A stretch of 64,000 bases of DNA from Microbacterium commune (GTDB taxonomy: Bacteria; Actinomycetota; Actinomycetes; Actinomycetales; Microbacteriaceae): assembly GCF_014836945.1 (NCBI RefSeq), contig NZ_JACSPX010000001.1, positions 1,075,500 to 1,139,499 of the forward strand. The letters are read 5' to 3'. The translations under genes and the position numbers were made by a program. Shown one piece after another: positions 53,430 to 61,319 of this stretch; position 1 is the first letter of the stretch; each line of letters begins with the position of its first letter. The notes below the pieces were generated by a model, which saw only the letters and a list, made by a program, of their open reading frames with translations, searched no databases and was not told the origin of the DNA.

Positions 53430-54992
53430 ATGTCGGATCTTCGTCTCGACCTTCGCGTATCGCTCGGGCGCATCAGTGACGCTCTGCATCGCTATGTCGA
53501 CGTCATGGTCGGGGCGCGCGATGACACCGTGCCCGCCGACGTGGGTACCGTACGCATCGAATCCCGCAGTCTCTCCGATCGCGCGGCGCTCGACGGTGTG
53601 GTCGCGACAGCACGCGCGCACGGGTGTGACCTCCTGATCCTCACGCACACCGCGACGGCGATCGTCTGGCCGCCCGCCTGTGACATCTCCGTGCTCGTGC
53701 TGCGGCCGGGGACCGACCCGGAATGGGTGCGCGCTCGTCTCGCGCAGATCGGAGAAGACGCGGGAGAGCGCCGCTCCGCAGACGAGATGGGCCGGATGAG
53801 CATCGTTGCGATCGCGGACAGAGCTGCAGCAGACGTCGGCGGGCACATCATCGTCGAAGATGACACCTTTCAGTTGCTCGCGTACTCCCGAATGACCCCC
53901 GGCGTCGATCCGGCTCGCCGCGAGGCGGTTCTTCAGCGGCAACTCCCCGGCCCGTACCAGCAGATCTTTAACGGCCAGGGTGTGCTTGCACGACTGATCG
54001 CTGGCACTCCGATAATTCAGACGGAGAGCGTCGATGCTGCTGGCCTCGGGCAGCGATTGATCGCTGGAATTCGGCATCACGGCCGTCTACTTGGCAGCAT
54101 CTGGCTCGCACGTGACGCCCCGGTCTTCTGCGAACGAGATGCCGAGGTGCTGCGCGCTGCAGCCGCAGAGATGAGCCCTCTGTTGGGCGCGCTAATGCGT
54201 AGGCGTGACGACGAAAGAGTGCGTCGCGACGAAGCCGTCGCAGACCTACTGTCCGGCAAAGAGCCTGCGGACCCCCGTACCGCGCTCGGCTACGGCGCTC
54301 CGGACTTTACGCGCCCGGGTCACGCGATCGCGCTGAAAGAGGTCAACCTACCGCGAAGCCGGCAGGCAATGGATGCCGATGCCATCCGTGTCCTCGCGGA
54401 TGTCACAGCGAGGTCCCGTCGCGCAGCCACGCTCTCGACCACTGCAGACGGGGTCGCTTTCATGCTGCATCTGGGTTGCGACTCCCCCGCCGCGGAATGC
54501 TCGTCCGCGGGCTCGGCAACGCTCGCCAAGTCGCTCTCTGAGAGCTTCTCCGGCATGGGCGCGACCATTGCCGTCGCGGTCGGGAGGCACTGGTCGGACA
54601 CTTCCGGGATCGAGCAGTCGGCGAACGACGCCGACAGAATGGTGAGAAAAATGGCTCGAGACGGTCGTACGGGCCTTGCGACGCTCGCGGATCTTTGGGC
54701 ACCGTTGACGCTCGCAGAAGCGCTGCCCGAACAGGTTCCGCGAGCGGCTCTGCCAGAGACAGTCCGGCAGCTCTTCGCGAAGACGTCACGCGCTCGGGAG
54801 CAGCGGCGAGTGCTCGCCGTCCTGCTCGACGACTGGGGCAATCCCAGCGCGGCAGCGGCACGCCTCGGCATTCACACGAATACGGTGCGCTATCGACTCC
54901 GGCGGTTCGAGGAGCAGCTGAAGGTGGACCTCAACGAACCGGACGCGCGATTGGTGCTCTGGATGCTGCTGCGCACCGAGCTTCACTTGTGA
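53430..54992 (+). CDS. PucR family transcriptional activator
   Basis: The 520-residue protein has an N-terminal sensory part, a central GGDEF-like CdaR segment (around residues 270-420) and the C-terminal PucR helix-turn-helix: LLDDWGNPSAAAARLGIHTN, then TVRYRLRRFEEQL. PucR-type proteins activate purine, allantoin and hydantoin degradation. AAGGAGAGGG lies before the ATG at 53430. It is divergent from the D-carbamoylase operon, and its codon use is less GC-rich than core genes nearby, fitting arrival as one unit with the cluster. Confidence 0.87.
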   Translation: MSDLRLDLRVSLGRISDALHRYVDVMVGARDDTVPADVGTVRIESRSLSDRAALDGVVATARAHGCDLLILTHTATAIVWPPACDISVLVLRPGTDPEWVRARLAQIGEDAGERRSADEMGRMSIVAIADRAAADVGGHIIVEDDTFQLLAYSRMTPGVDPARREAVLQRQLPGPYQQIFNGQGVLARLIAGTPIIQTESVDAAGLGQRLIAGIRHHGRLLGSIWLARDAPVFCERDAEVLRAAAAEMSPLLGALMRRRDDERVRRDEAVADLLSGKEPADPRTALGYGAPDFTRPGHAIALKEVNLPRSRQAMDADAIRVLADVTARSRRAATLSTTADGVAFMLHLGCDSPAAECSSAGSATLAKSLSESFSGMGATIAVAVGRHWSDTSGIEQSANDADRMVRKMARDGRTGLATLADLWAPLTLAEALPEQVPRAALPETVRQLFAKTSRAREQRRVLAVLLDDWGNPSAAAARLGIHTNTVRYRLRRFEEQLKVDLNEPDARLVLWMLLRTELHL

Positions 54993-55206
54993 CGCGATTT
55001 CGGCCGACCACGAGAGCAAGCAGTGTTCGCCCGCGCAGAGTGGGCGTGGGCTGCTCACGCCGGTGGACGGCGCCTGCGTAGACGTGGATGCCTCCGGGAG
55101 GTGGGCCTGGGGCATCCCTGGGTCGCGCGACGCCGACCTATCAACTTCCTCCTGCAACCTCGACACCTCAGAGAGCATCGGGTGCACGCCGACCGAAGGA
55201 GTAGGC

Positions 55207-55372
55207 ATGAGCGACAGCACACCCGACCGCGATCCCAACGACCAGGAGTTGCTCTCAAACGGCATGGACGACAGCACCGGCGGCCCCGGACACGCCGCCC
55301 GCGCAGGTCGACGACAAGGCCGTGCGGGAGCACCGCGCCGAGGGCACCGACGAGCGGAACGCCGGGGATTAG
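55207..55372 (+). pseudogene. Short acidic protein gene with a +1 frameshift
   Basis: AAGGAG precedes an ATG that opens MSDSTPDRDPNDQELLSNGM, then DDSTGG. From the CCCC tract at 55284-55287 the frame is off by one. Dropping one C restores a natural ending, DTPPAQVDDKAVREHRAEGT, then DERNAGD and TAG at 55370-55372 (about 54 residues). As written, translation runs on into nonsense. Either a true frameshift or an assembly error. The 214-bp stretch before it (54993-55206) shows nothing. Confidence 0.5.
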
Positions 55373-55538
55373 CATACGGGGGCTGTGTGACGACGCCCGC
55401 ACTGGAGCGCATTCGCGAGTCCCATTTGGCGGCCTCGAGTACTCCGAGACGACCGGATGGAACCAGTCAATTCTGCGCCAGCATACTTCCCGATACTGGC
55501 GCCCTGCGCGGCATCCGCAAGGATGACCGACCGGCGCC
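55373..55538. other. Non-coding stretch with possible gene debris
   Basis: A GTG at 55388 opens MTTPALERIRESH. In another frame the next bases read PFGGLEYSETTGWNQSILRQ, then HTSRYWRPARHPQG, stopping at 55526. The switch suggests a decayed small gene, but no family is recognisable and chance cannot be excluded. Confidence 0.25.
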
Positions 55539-56621
55539 TCACGCGGTGTCGGACTGCCCGCGGTCGTTCGACTCCGACTTGCGACCGCCGGCCTCGAGGA
55601 CGTCGCCGGCCGGGAGTTCCTTGTGCCCGCCGAACTGCAGCCGCATCGCCGAGAGCACCTGGTTCGCGAAGTGGTCTTCACCGCGTGAGGCGAAGCGCTC
55701 GAACAGAGCAGACGAGAGCACGGGCACGGGCACGCCGACGTCCACGGCGGCCTTGACCGTCCAGCGTCCCTCGCCCGAGTCTGAGACGCGGCCGGCGAGG
55801 TCGTGCAGGGTGGGGTTCTCGTTCAGTGCGGTCGCGGTGAGGTCGAGCAGCCACGACGAGATCACTGACCCGCGGCGCCACAGCTCGGTGACCTTCGCGG
55901 TATCGATGGGGAACTGGTAGAACTCGGGCTCTTCGAGTGGCGCGACCTCGGCGGAGTGCTCGGCCTCGCGCACTCCCGCGTCGGCGTTCTCGAGCAGGTT
56001 CAGACCCTCGGCGATCGCGGCCATGATGCCGTACTCGATGCCGTTGTGCACCATCTTCACGAAGTGCCCCGCTCCGGCCGGACCGCAGTGCAGGTAGCCC
56101 TGCTCCTCGGGTGCGAGCTCGCCGGTGCGACCGGGGGTGCGTTCGATCTCGCCGACGCCGGGAGCGATGGTCTTCAGCAGCGGCTCGATGTGCTGCACCG
56201 CGGCATCCGATCCGCCGACCATGAGGCAGTAGCCGCGCTCGAGACCGAACACGCCGCCGCTCGTGCCGGCGTCGACGTACTCGATGCCGCGCTTGCGCAT
56301 GGCGGCCGCGCGACGTACGTCGTCGCGGTAGTTCGAGTTGCCGCCGTCGATGACGATGTCGCCCTCATCGAGCAGGTCGGCGACCTGCTCGAGAATTGAG
56401 CCGGTGAGCCCGGCCGGGACCATCAACCAGATCACGCGGGGGGTCTGCAGCTTCGAGACGAAGTCCTGCAGGTCGGTGGCTCCGGCCGCGCCGTCGGCGA
56501 CGATGGCGTCGACTGCGTCGCTGTTGACGTCGAACCCGACGCATTCGTGTCCGTCCCGCATCAGCCGGCGCACGATGTTCGCGCCCATGCGTCCGAGTCC
56601 GATCATTCCCAGCTGCATCAT
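55539..56621 (-). CDS. 6-phosphogluconate dehydrogenase, decarboxylating (short, GntZ-like)
   Basis: The 360-residue protein is the short bacterial form. It has the Rossmann motif GLGRMGANIV at 8-17, VIDGGNSNYRDD and GTSGGVFGLERGYCLMVGG, then catalytic HCGPAGAGHFVKMVHNGIEY with the essential Lys and Asn. It oxidises 6-phosphogluconate to ribulose-5-phosphate and CO2; short forms commonly prefer NAD. The gene starts with two adjacent ATGs after GGGAGAC. The C-terminal tail (EAGGRKSESNDRGQSDTA) is disordered. It stands alone here. Confidence 0.9.
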   Translation of the reverse strand: MMQLGMIGLGRMGANIVRRLMRDGHECVGFDVNSDAVDAIVADGAAGATDLQDFVSKLQTPRVIWLMVPAGLTGSILEQVADLLDEGDIVIDGGNSNYRDDVRRAAAMRKRGIEYVDAGTSGGVFGLERGYCLMVGGSDAAVQHIEPLLKTIAPGVGEIERTPGRTGELAPEEQGYLHCGPAGAGHFVKMVHNGIEYGIMAAIAEGLNLLENADAGVREAEHSAEVAPLEEPEFYQFPIDTAKVTELWRRGSVISSWLLDLTATALNENPTLHDLAGRVSDSGEGRWTVKAAVDVGVPVPVLSSALFERFASRGEDHFANQVLSAMRLQFGGHKELPAGDVLEAGGRKSESNDRGQSDTA

Positions 56622-56804
56622 GTCTCCCGTCGATTGGCATTCCCATGGTCACGCACATGCGTGTCCGCGGGCAAGGCCCCTGCGGCGAGCGCGCGCATGT
56701 GGCATTGTTCGCCTTCGAGGTGCGGGCGCATGCGGGGTCGGCGGGCCGACCGCACGCCGCTGCACCGGCGGCAACGTCGCTGGCAGTCGGGCTAGGGTGG
56801 CGAG

Positions 56805-57152
56805 ATGGCCGGGATCAGTCGGGAGTCGCTCGCCGCCCAGCGGCAGGATGCGGCGGCGCGCGCCGAGCATGCGGCATCCGCCCTGGCCGAACTCGTGCAC
56901 GACCGACAGGGATCGAACGACGACGACGAACACGACCCCGAGGGCGTGACACTGTCGTCGGAATGGTCGCGGCTGTCGGCGCTGGCCGACGCGGCGGCCG
57001 ACGAGGTGCGGCAGTACGACGACGCGCTGGAGCGATGGGATACCGGTGACTACGGCATCTGCACGAACTGCGGCCGGCCCATCCCCGAGGGTCGGCTCGA
57101 GGTGCGCCCCTTCGCGCGACTGTGCGTGCCGTGCGCCGAAAAGCTCGGGTGA
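56805..57152 (+). CDS. TraR/DksA family zinc-finger protein
   Basis: The 115-residue protein has an N-terminal coiled-coil-like helical region (AARAEHAASALAELVHD, RLSALADAAADEVRQYDDAL) and a C4 zinc finger with Cys86, Cys89, Cys107 and Cys110 (YGICTNCGRPIPEGRLEV, LCVPC). DksA-like proteins enter the RNA polymerase secondary channel and modulate transcription. TAGGGT ends 6 bases before the ATG, a leaderless arrangement. Downstream is the palindromic repeat at 57274. Confidence 0.88.
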   Translation: MAGISRESLAAQRQDAAARAEHAASALAELVHDRQGSNDDDEHDPEGVTLSSEWSRLSALADAAADEVRQYDDALERWDTGDYGICTNCGRPIPEGRLEVRPFARLCVPCAEKLG

Positions 57153-57212
57153 CACGGCGGCCGCGCGTGACCGTGCCGCCTGACGGCCCGCGAGCCGGGA
57201 CGGGCCGGGGGC

Positions 57213-57280
57213 TGGACGAACCGGAAGTCGGGACGAACCGGGAGTCGGGACGAAACGGGGGCCGGGACGAAACGGGGGCC
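57213..57280. repeat. Four tandem 17-bp units leading into palindrome copy 1
   Basis: Units at 57213, 57230, 57247 and 57264 read TGGACGAACCGGAAGTC, GGGACGAACCGGGAGTC and GGGACGAAACGGGGGCC twice. The last 7 bases of unit 4 are also the first 7 bases of the palindrome's left arm. Confidence 0.75.
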
Positions 57281-57340
57281 GACACTCCAGATGTCGGACG
57301 GATCCCGCGAGAACGTCCGACATCTGGCGTGTCGGCCCCC
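57274..57340. repeat. 67-bp palindromic repeat element, copy 1
   Basis: Two 27-base arms (57274-57300 and 57314-57340) differ at one position and flank a 13-base loop. The arms begin GGGGGCCGACAC and include AGATGTCGGACG next to the loop. The element lies between the 3' ends of the DksA-like and CstR-like genes. Copy 2 (62346-62412) keeps arm length, loop length and most of the sequence. Confidence 0.85.
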
Positions 57341-57380
57341 AGAACGGAACGTCGACGCAACGCAACGCGTCGACGCCGCG

Positions 57381-57653
57381 TCAGGCGAGGGTGAGGAACA
57401 GCTTCTCGAGCTCCGCCATACTGGGGGCGCCGTCGTCGGCATCCTCGCCGTCGATCACGCAGTGCTTCAGCGCTGTGCTGATCACCGCGAAGCCGGCGCG
57501 GTCGATGGCCTTGCCGACGGCCGCGAGCTGGATCACGACGTCACGGCAGTCGGCATCCGCCTCCATCGCGTCGATCACCGCGGTCAGCTGCCCGCGGGCG
57601 CGCTTGAGCCGGTTCACGACCTTGCGAATCTCGTCATCGGGTGCGGCGCTCAT
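57381..57653 (-). CDS. CsoR/CstR family repressor, persulfide-sensing type
   Basis: The 90-residue DUF156 four-helix protein has conserved Cys36 (ADCRDVVIQL) and Cys65 (ALKHC). At the position where copper-sensing CsoR has its His ligand (residue 61) there is Ala, the pattern of CstR-type persulfide sensors rather than Cu(I) sensors. Its ATG overlaps the reductase-rhodanese stop by 4 bases, so it is the last gene of the operon it most likely represses through the palindrome at 59549. Confidence 0.85.
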   Translation of the reverse strand: MSAAPDDEIRKVVNRLKRARGQLTAVIDAMEADADCRDVVIQLAAVGKAIDRAGFAVISTALKHCVIDGEDADDGAPSMAELEKLFLTLA

Positions 57654-59341
57654 ACGGACTCCTTTTCGAGAGAGCGGTCGGCGGCGAGCATCCGGGTGCC
57701 CGCCTGCCACGTGAGATATCCGCCGGCGAGGTTGCGCGCCTGGCGTCCGTGCTGGCGCAGCAGCCGCACGGCGGTGTGCCCGCGCTGACCCACCTGGCAG
57801 TGCACGATCAGCTCGCCCTCGGGCAGCTCGTCGAGCCGTTCGCGCAGCTCGTCGACCGACACGTTCACGCTGCCGGGGATCGCTCCGGCCTCGTGCTCGC
57901 CTGCGCTGCGCACATCGAGCACGGTCGCACCGTCATCCACGGCGGCCTCGAGCTCGTGCCACTGGATGGCGTGGGTCAGCCCCGTCGCGGCGTTGTCGGC
58001 GATGTAGCCGAGCATGTTCACCGGGTCTTTCGCCGAGGCGAACTGCGGTGCGTAGGCGAGCTCGAGCCGGCTCAGCTGGGATGCGGTGAGCCCGGCCTGC
58101 ATGGCCGTCGCGATCACGTCGATGCGCTTGTCGGCGCCGCGGCGGCCGATCACCTGGGCGCCGAGGATCAGATCGGTCATCGGCTCGACGAGCAGCTTCA
58201 TGGTCAGCCGCTCGGCGCCGGGGTAGTAGCCGGCGTGGTCGGAGGGATGCGCGTGGATCACGCGGTGGGCGCGACCGGCATCCCGCAGCCTCTTCTCGCT
58301 CCACCCCGTCATCGCGACGGTGAGATCGAAGACCCCGACGATGGCCGTGCCGAGCGCGGGCAGCGCGTCGGCCGGATCCGCATCGAGCAGCCCGGCAGCG
58401 GCCGCGATGGCGTCGGCGGCGGTGCGGCCGTGCCGGTTCGCGAGGCCGGCCATGGTGACGAGCGTCGGCTCGGCAGACACGGCATCCACCTTCTCGACGC
58501 CGTCTCCGACGGCGAAGATGCGCGGGTCGCTGGTGCGCTGCACCCCGTCGACGGCGATGCCGCCGGTCGGTCCGGTGGCAAGCCCGGCGGCGACGGCGAG
58601 GGATGCCGCAGGGCGCACACCCCTGGCGTCGATGACGATGTCGGCGGCGACGGCGGTGCCGTCGTCGAGGTGGACGCCCTCGGCATCCAGCGACTCGACC
58701 GATGCGCGCAGTCGCAGGTCGACGCCGTGCGCCTGCAGCTCGTCGACGACCAGCGCGGCCATCTCGACGTCGAGGGGGCTGAGCGGGTGCGGGCCGTGCT
58801 GCACCAGCGTGACGGCCAGGCCGCGGCGCACGAGGTTTTCGACCGCCTCGATGCCGATGAATCCCCCACCGACGACGACGGCGCGGCCGGGCTCGGAGAG
58901 GCCGGCCAGGGCATCGGTGATGCGGTCGACGTCGTCGATCGTGCGCAGGGTCGACACGACGGGGGCGCCCGGCATCTGCTCGAAGACGTCGCGTGAGGCG
59001 GCGCCCGTCGCGAGCACGACGTGATCGTAGGGCTCGTCGACGACCGTGCCGGTGCGCACATCCCGGATGGTGACGGTGTGGGCATCCCGATCGATCGCCA
59101 CGGCCTCGGAACCGGTGCGCACATCGAGGGCGAACCGCGCCCGCAGAGACTCTGGTGTCTGCAGCAGCAGCGACTCGCGCTCGGTGATCACGCCGCCGAC
59201 GTAGTACGGCAGCCCGCAGTTGGCGAAGCTGACGTAGTCGCCCTGTTCGACCACGATGATCTCGGCGTGCTCGTCGAGCCGCCGCAGGCGAGTGGCCGCC
59301 GACATGCCGCCGGCGACGCCGCCGATGATGATCACGCGCAC
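57650..59341 (-). CDS. CoA-disulfide/persulfide reductase fused to rhodanese
   Basis: The 563-residue protein joins an FAD/NAD(P) pyridine-nucleotide disulfide reductase to a C-terminal rhodanese. The reductase has GGVAGGMSAATRLRR at the N-terminus, the single redox Cys42 in SFANCGLPYYVGG and the second Rossmann motif VVVGGGFIGIEAVENL. The rhodanese domain (~460-555) has catalytic Cys515 in VHCQVGQRGH. This is the CoADR-Rhd arrangement that reduces CoA- or glutathione-persulfides and polysulfides. With a CstR-like repressor downstream, it is the core of a sulfane-sulfur detoxification operon. The preceding small gene ends 2 bases before its ATG. Confidence 0.9.
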   Translation of the reverse strand: MRVIIIGGVAGGMSAATRLRRLDEHAEIIVVEQGDYVSFANCGLPYYVGGVITERESLLLQTPESLRARFALDVRTGSEAVAIDRDAHTVTIRDVRTGTVVDEPYDHVVLATGAASRDVFEQMPGAPVVSTLRTIDDVDRITDALAGLSEPGRAVVVGGGFIGIEAVENLVRRGLAVTLVQHGPHPLSPLDVEMAALVVDELQAHGVDLRLRASVESLDAEGVHLDDGTAVAADIVIDARGVRPAASLAVAAGLATGPTGGIAVDGVQRTSDPRIFAVGDGVEKVDAVSAEPTLVTMAGLANRHGRTAADAIAAAAGLLDADPADALPALGTAIVGVFDLTVAMTGWSEKRLRDAGRAHRVIHAHPSDHAGYYPGAERLTMKLLVEPMTDLILGAQVIGRRGADKRIDVIATAMQAGLTASQLSRLELAYAPQFASAKDPVNMLGYIADNAATGLTHAIQWHELEAAVDDGATVLDVRSAGEHEAGAIPGSVNVSVDELRERLDELPEGELIVHCQVGQRGHTAVRLLRQHGRQARNLAGGYLTWQAGTRMLAADRSLEKESV

Positions 59342-59343
59342 AG

Positions 59344-59508
59344 TCAGCTCCGCCCGAACAGCTTCGCGAAGAAGCCCGTGCGGGGCTCGTTCTCGTGTCC
59401 GCGGCAGCGGTCACTCGACGGCACGCCGGCCATCACCATGTCGACGTGCTGGCCGCAACCGGCCCACGTCGTCTTGCCACAGGTTCGGCAGGTCACTGCT
59501 CGGCACAT
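59344..59508 (-). CDS. Small Cys-rich protein heading the persulfide operon
   Basis: The 54-residue protein (MCRAVTCRTCGKTTWAGCGQ, then HVDMVMAGVPSSDRCRGHEN and a basic end, FFAKLFGRS) has the pattern C-x2-C-x7-C with HVDM and a distal Cys-His pair, which would fit a zinc-ribbon-like fold. GAGGAG lies 8 bases before the ATG at 59508. It is the promoter-proximal gene of the reductase-rhodanese/CstR operon, so a role in handling sulfane sulfur or metal is likely. Confidence 0.7.
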   Translation of the reverse strand: MCRAVTCRTCGKTTWAGCGQHVDMVMAGVPSSDRCRGHENEPRTGFFAKLFGRS

Positions 59509-59548
59509 CTTCGCTCTCCTCGGTTTGGGTACGGATCGATCGTACCCG

Positions 59549-59564
59549 ATACCCCCGGGGGTAT
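59549..59564. promoter_or_regulatory. CstR/CsoR-type operator palindrome
   Basis: ATACCCCCGGGGGTAT is a perfect 16-bp palindrome with the G/C-tract, TA-flanked form typical of CsoR-family operators. On the minus strand a TACGAT -10-like box follows directly, so bound repressor would block the promoter of the operon ending with the CstR-like gene. A second dyad, GTACG-N7-CGTAC, is at 59529-59545. Confidence 0.75.
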
Positions 59565-59626
59565 AACTGGATGCCGGCTGAGAGCCCTCTCGCGCACGCG
59601 GTGCGCGGAAGTAGGCTGGGCCCATC

Positions 59627-60436
59627 ATGGATGAGTTCTTCCGGGGCATGTGGGACTTCGCCGGCAACTACTGGTGGCTGGTGTTTCCGCTGATGGGCGT
59701 CGCCGGCGGCATCGGCAAGTCGTGGGAGCGCGCATCGAAGCGCCGTCACGAGCGGCGACTCGAGACGCTGCGTCTGAAGGGCGAGCTCAAGGCCGCCCAG
59801 CTCGCCGCCCGCGGGGGCACGCAGCAGCAGACGAGGAAGCTCGCGCGCGACGCGGCCGACGAGGAGCGCGCCTCGACCGCGCAGCTGCTCGAGCGCCTCT
59901 TCGCCGAGCACGACGAGATCACCGCGCGCTGGCTCGACTACGAGCTCGATGTCGCCAAGCTCATCGCCTTCCCGGCGATGAGCGACGGGCGACAGCCGCT
60001 GACCGCCGCATTCCTGCGGGCGAAGAAGATCGCCGACACTCTGCGCCCCGCGTCTGCGGATGCGAAGCTCAGCGAGGCCGAGATCGCGGAGTACGTCGAC
60101 GCGGTGGGCGACTACGCGGTCGCCTTCGACATCGCCGAGCGCGATGCCCGCCGACTGCGCGATGCGAACTTCAGCGAGAACGAGCGCAAGCGCCTCGATC
60201 GCGCGCAGCACATGCTCACCGTCGCCCTCGACGACGCAGCCACGCAGGCCGAGCGCAACCTCGCCTACAAGCGCGTGCGCGAAGAGCTCGACGGACTCAT
60301 CCTGCTCTCCGACGAGGCCGTCGACGTGCTCGAGCAGAAGGTGGCCGGTCAGATCGGCCCGGCACGGGCATCCGGTTCTTCCCTCGCTCCCGAACCGGAA
60401 CCCGAGCGCATGCCGCTGCGGAGGGACGAGCCGTGA
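59627..60436 (+). CDS. Hypothetical protein with one N-terminal membrane helix
   Basis: The 269-residue protein starts with a membrane segment (NYWWLVFPLMGVAGGIG). A basic helix (ERASKRRHERRLETLRLKGE) and long charged helices (EERASTAQLLERLFAEHDEI, FSENERKRLDRAQHMLTVAL, AERNLAYKRVREELDGLILL) follow, ending in a disordered tail. It looks like a membrane-tethered coiled-coil scaffold. TAGGCT lies 9 bases before the ATG. Its stop overlaps the SMP-30 GTG by 4 bases. No family is known to me. Confidence 0.7.
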   Translation: MDEFFRGMWDFAGNYWWLVFPLMGVAGGIGKSWERASKRRHERRLETLRLKGELKAAQLAARGGTQQQTRKLARDAADEERASTAQLLERLFAEHDEITARWLDYELDVAKLIAFPAMSDGRQPLTAAFLRAKKIADTLRPASADAKLSEAEIAEYVDAVGDYAVAFDIAERDARRLRDANFSENERKRLDRAQHMLTVALDDAATQAERNLAYKRVREELDGLILLSDEAVDVLEQKVAGQIGPARASGSSLAPEPEPERMPLRRDEP

Positions 60437-61281
60437 GAGTCGACAACGTCACCGGGCCGATCGCCTGGCATGCCGAGGGACCGGTCTGGGCAGCCGCGTG
60501 GGGCGGGTTGCGATGGGTCGACGGCGCCGCCGGCGACCTGCTCACGCTGCGCGATGACGGCGTGACACGGCAGCATGTCGACGACGAGTATCTGGCCTTC
60601 GTACGTCCGCGCCGGTCGGGCGGCTTCGTCGCCGTCGGAGCGCGCACCCTGTATCTGGCCGACGAGGCCGACGGCGAGACCCGAGCGGTCGCGCGGCTCG
60701 GTGACGATCCCGGCGTGCGGATGAACGACGGCTGCTGCGACCCCGACGGCCGGCTGCTCGCCGGCTCGATGGCCTACGACGCGGGGGCGGGACGCGGGTC
60801 ACTGCGGCGGATCGACGCGGATCTGTCGATCAGCGACGTGCTGCCGGAGGTGACGATCTCGAACGGCATCGCCTTCACGTCGGAGGGCTCGCACGCGTAC
60901 TACGCCGACACGGCGACCGGCCGCGTCGACGTGTTCGACGTCTCGGACGGCGACCTCGTGAACCGACGGCCGTTCGTGTCGATACCGTCCGACGCCGGCG
61001 CACCCGACGGGCTCTGCGTCGCCGCCGACGGCAGCGTGTGGGTGGCGCTGTGGGGCGGCTCGGCCGTGCACGGCTACGACAGCTCGGGAGGGCTCATCGA
61101 GAGCATCCGGCTGCCGGTGCCGCAGGTGAGCGCGTGCACGTTCGGCGGGCACGGACTGAACACCCTGTTCATCACGACGTCGGCGCAGGGACTCGACCCC
61201 GACCACGGCACCGAGGCCGGGTCGCTGTTCGCCGTCGACCTCGGCATCCGGGGCCAGCCCACGCTTCCTTTCGCGGGCTGA
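60433..61281 (+). CDS. SMP-30/gluconolactonase family protein
   Basis: The 282-residue six-bladed beta-propeller has AEGPVWAAAWGGLRWVDGAA at the start and the metal ligands expected for SMP-30: Glu in HAEGP, Asn in RMNDGCCDPDGRLLAGSMAY, Asn in ISNGIAFTSEG and Asp in GAPDGLCVAADGSVWVALWG. It probably hydrolyses a sugar lactone. The GTG start overlaps the preceding stop (GTGA). The next gene is a sugar-type oxidoreductase, which could make the lactone. Confidence 0.88.
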   Translation: MRVDNVTGPIAWHAEGPVWAAAWGGLRWVDGAAGDLLTLRDDGVTRQHVDDEYLAFVRPRRSGGFVAVGARTLYLADEADGETRAVARLGDDPGVRMNDGCCDPDGRLLAGSMAYDAGAGRGSLRRIDADLSISDVLPEVTISNGIAFTSEGSHAYYADTATGRVDVFDVSDGDLVNRRPFVSIPSDAGAPDGLCVAADGSVWVALWGGSAVHGYDSSGGLIESIRLPVPQVSACTFGGHGLNTLFITTSAQGLDPDHGTEAGSLFAVDLGIRGQPTLPFAG

Positions 61282-61319
61282 GCCGATCGCGCGGCCCCTC
61301 CCGGGCGTAGAGTCGGGCC

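Noticed and set aside
57213..57280. CRISPR-like array of short repeats
   Set aside because: The 17-bp units are contiguous with no spacers, and no cas genes are nearby; the same holds for 62265-62348 and 11660-11860.
57381..57653. Copper-sensing CsoR assignment
   Set aside because: The His ligand position is Ala, and the operon encodes persulfide enzymes rather than a copper ATPase or chaperone.
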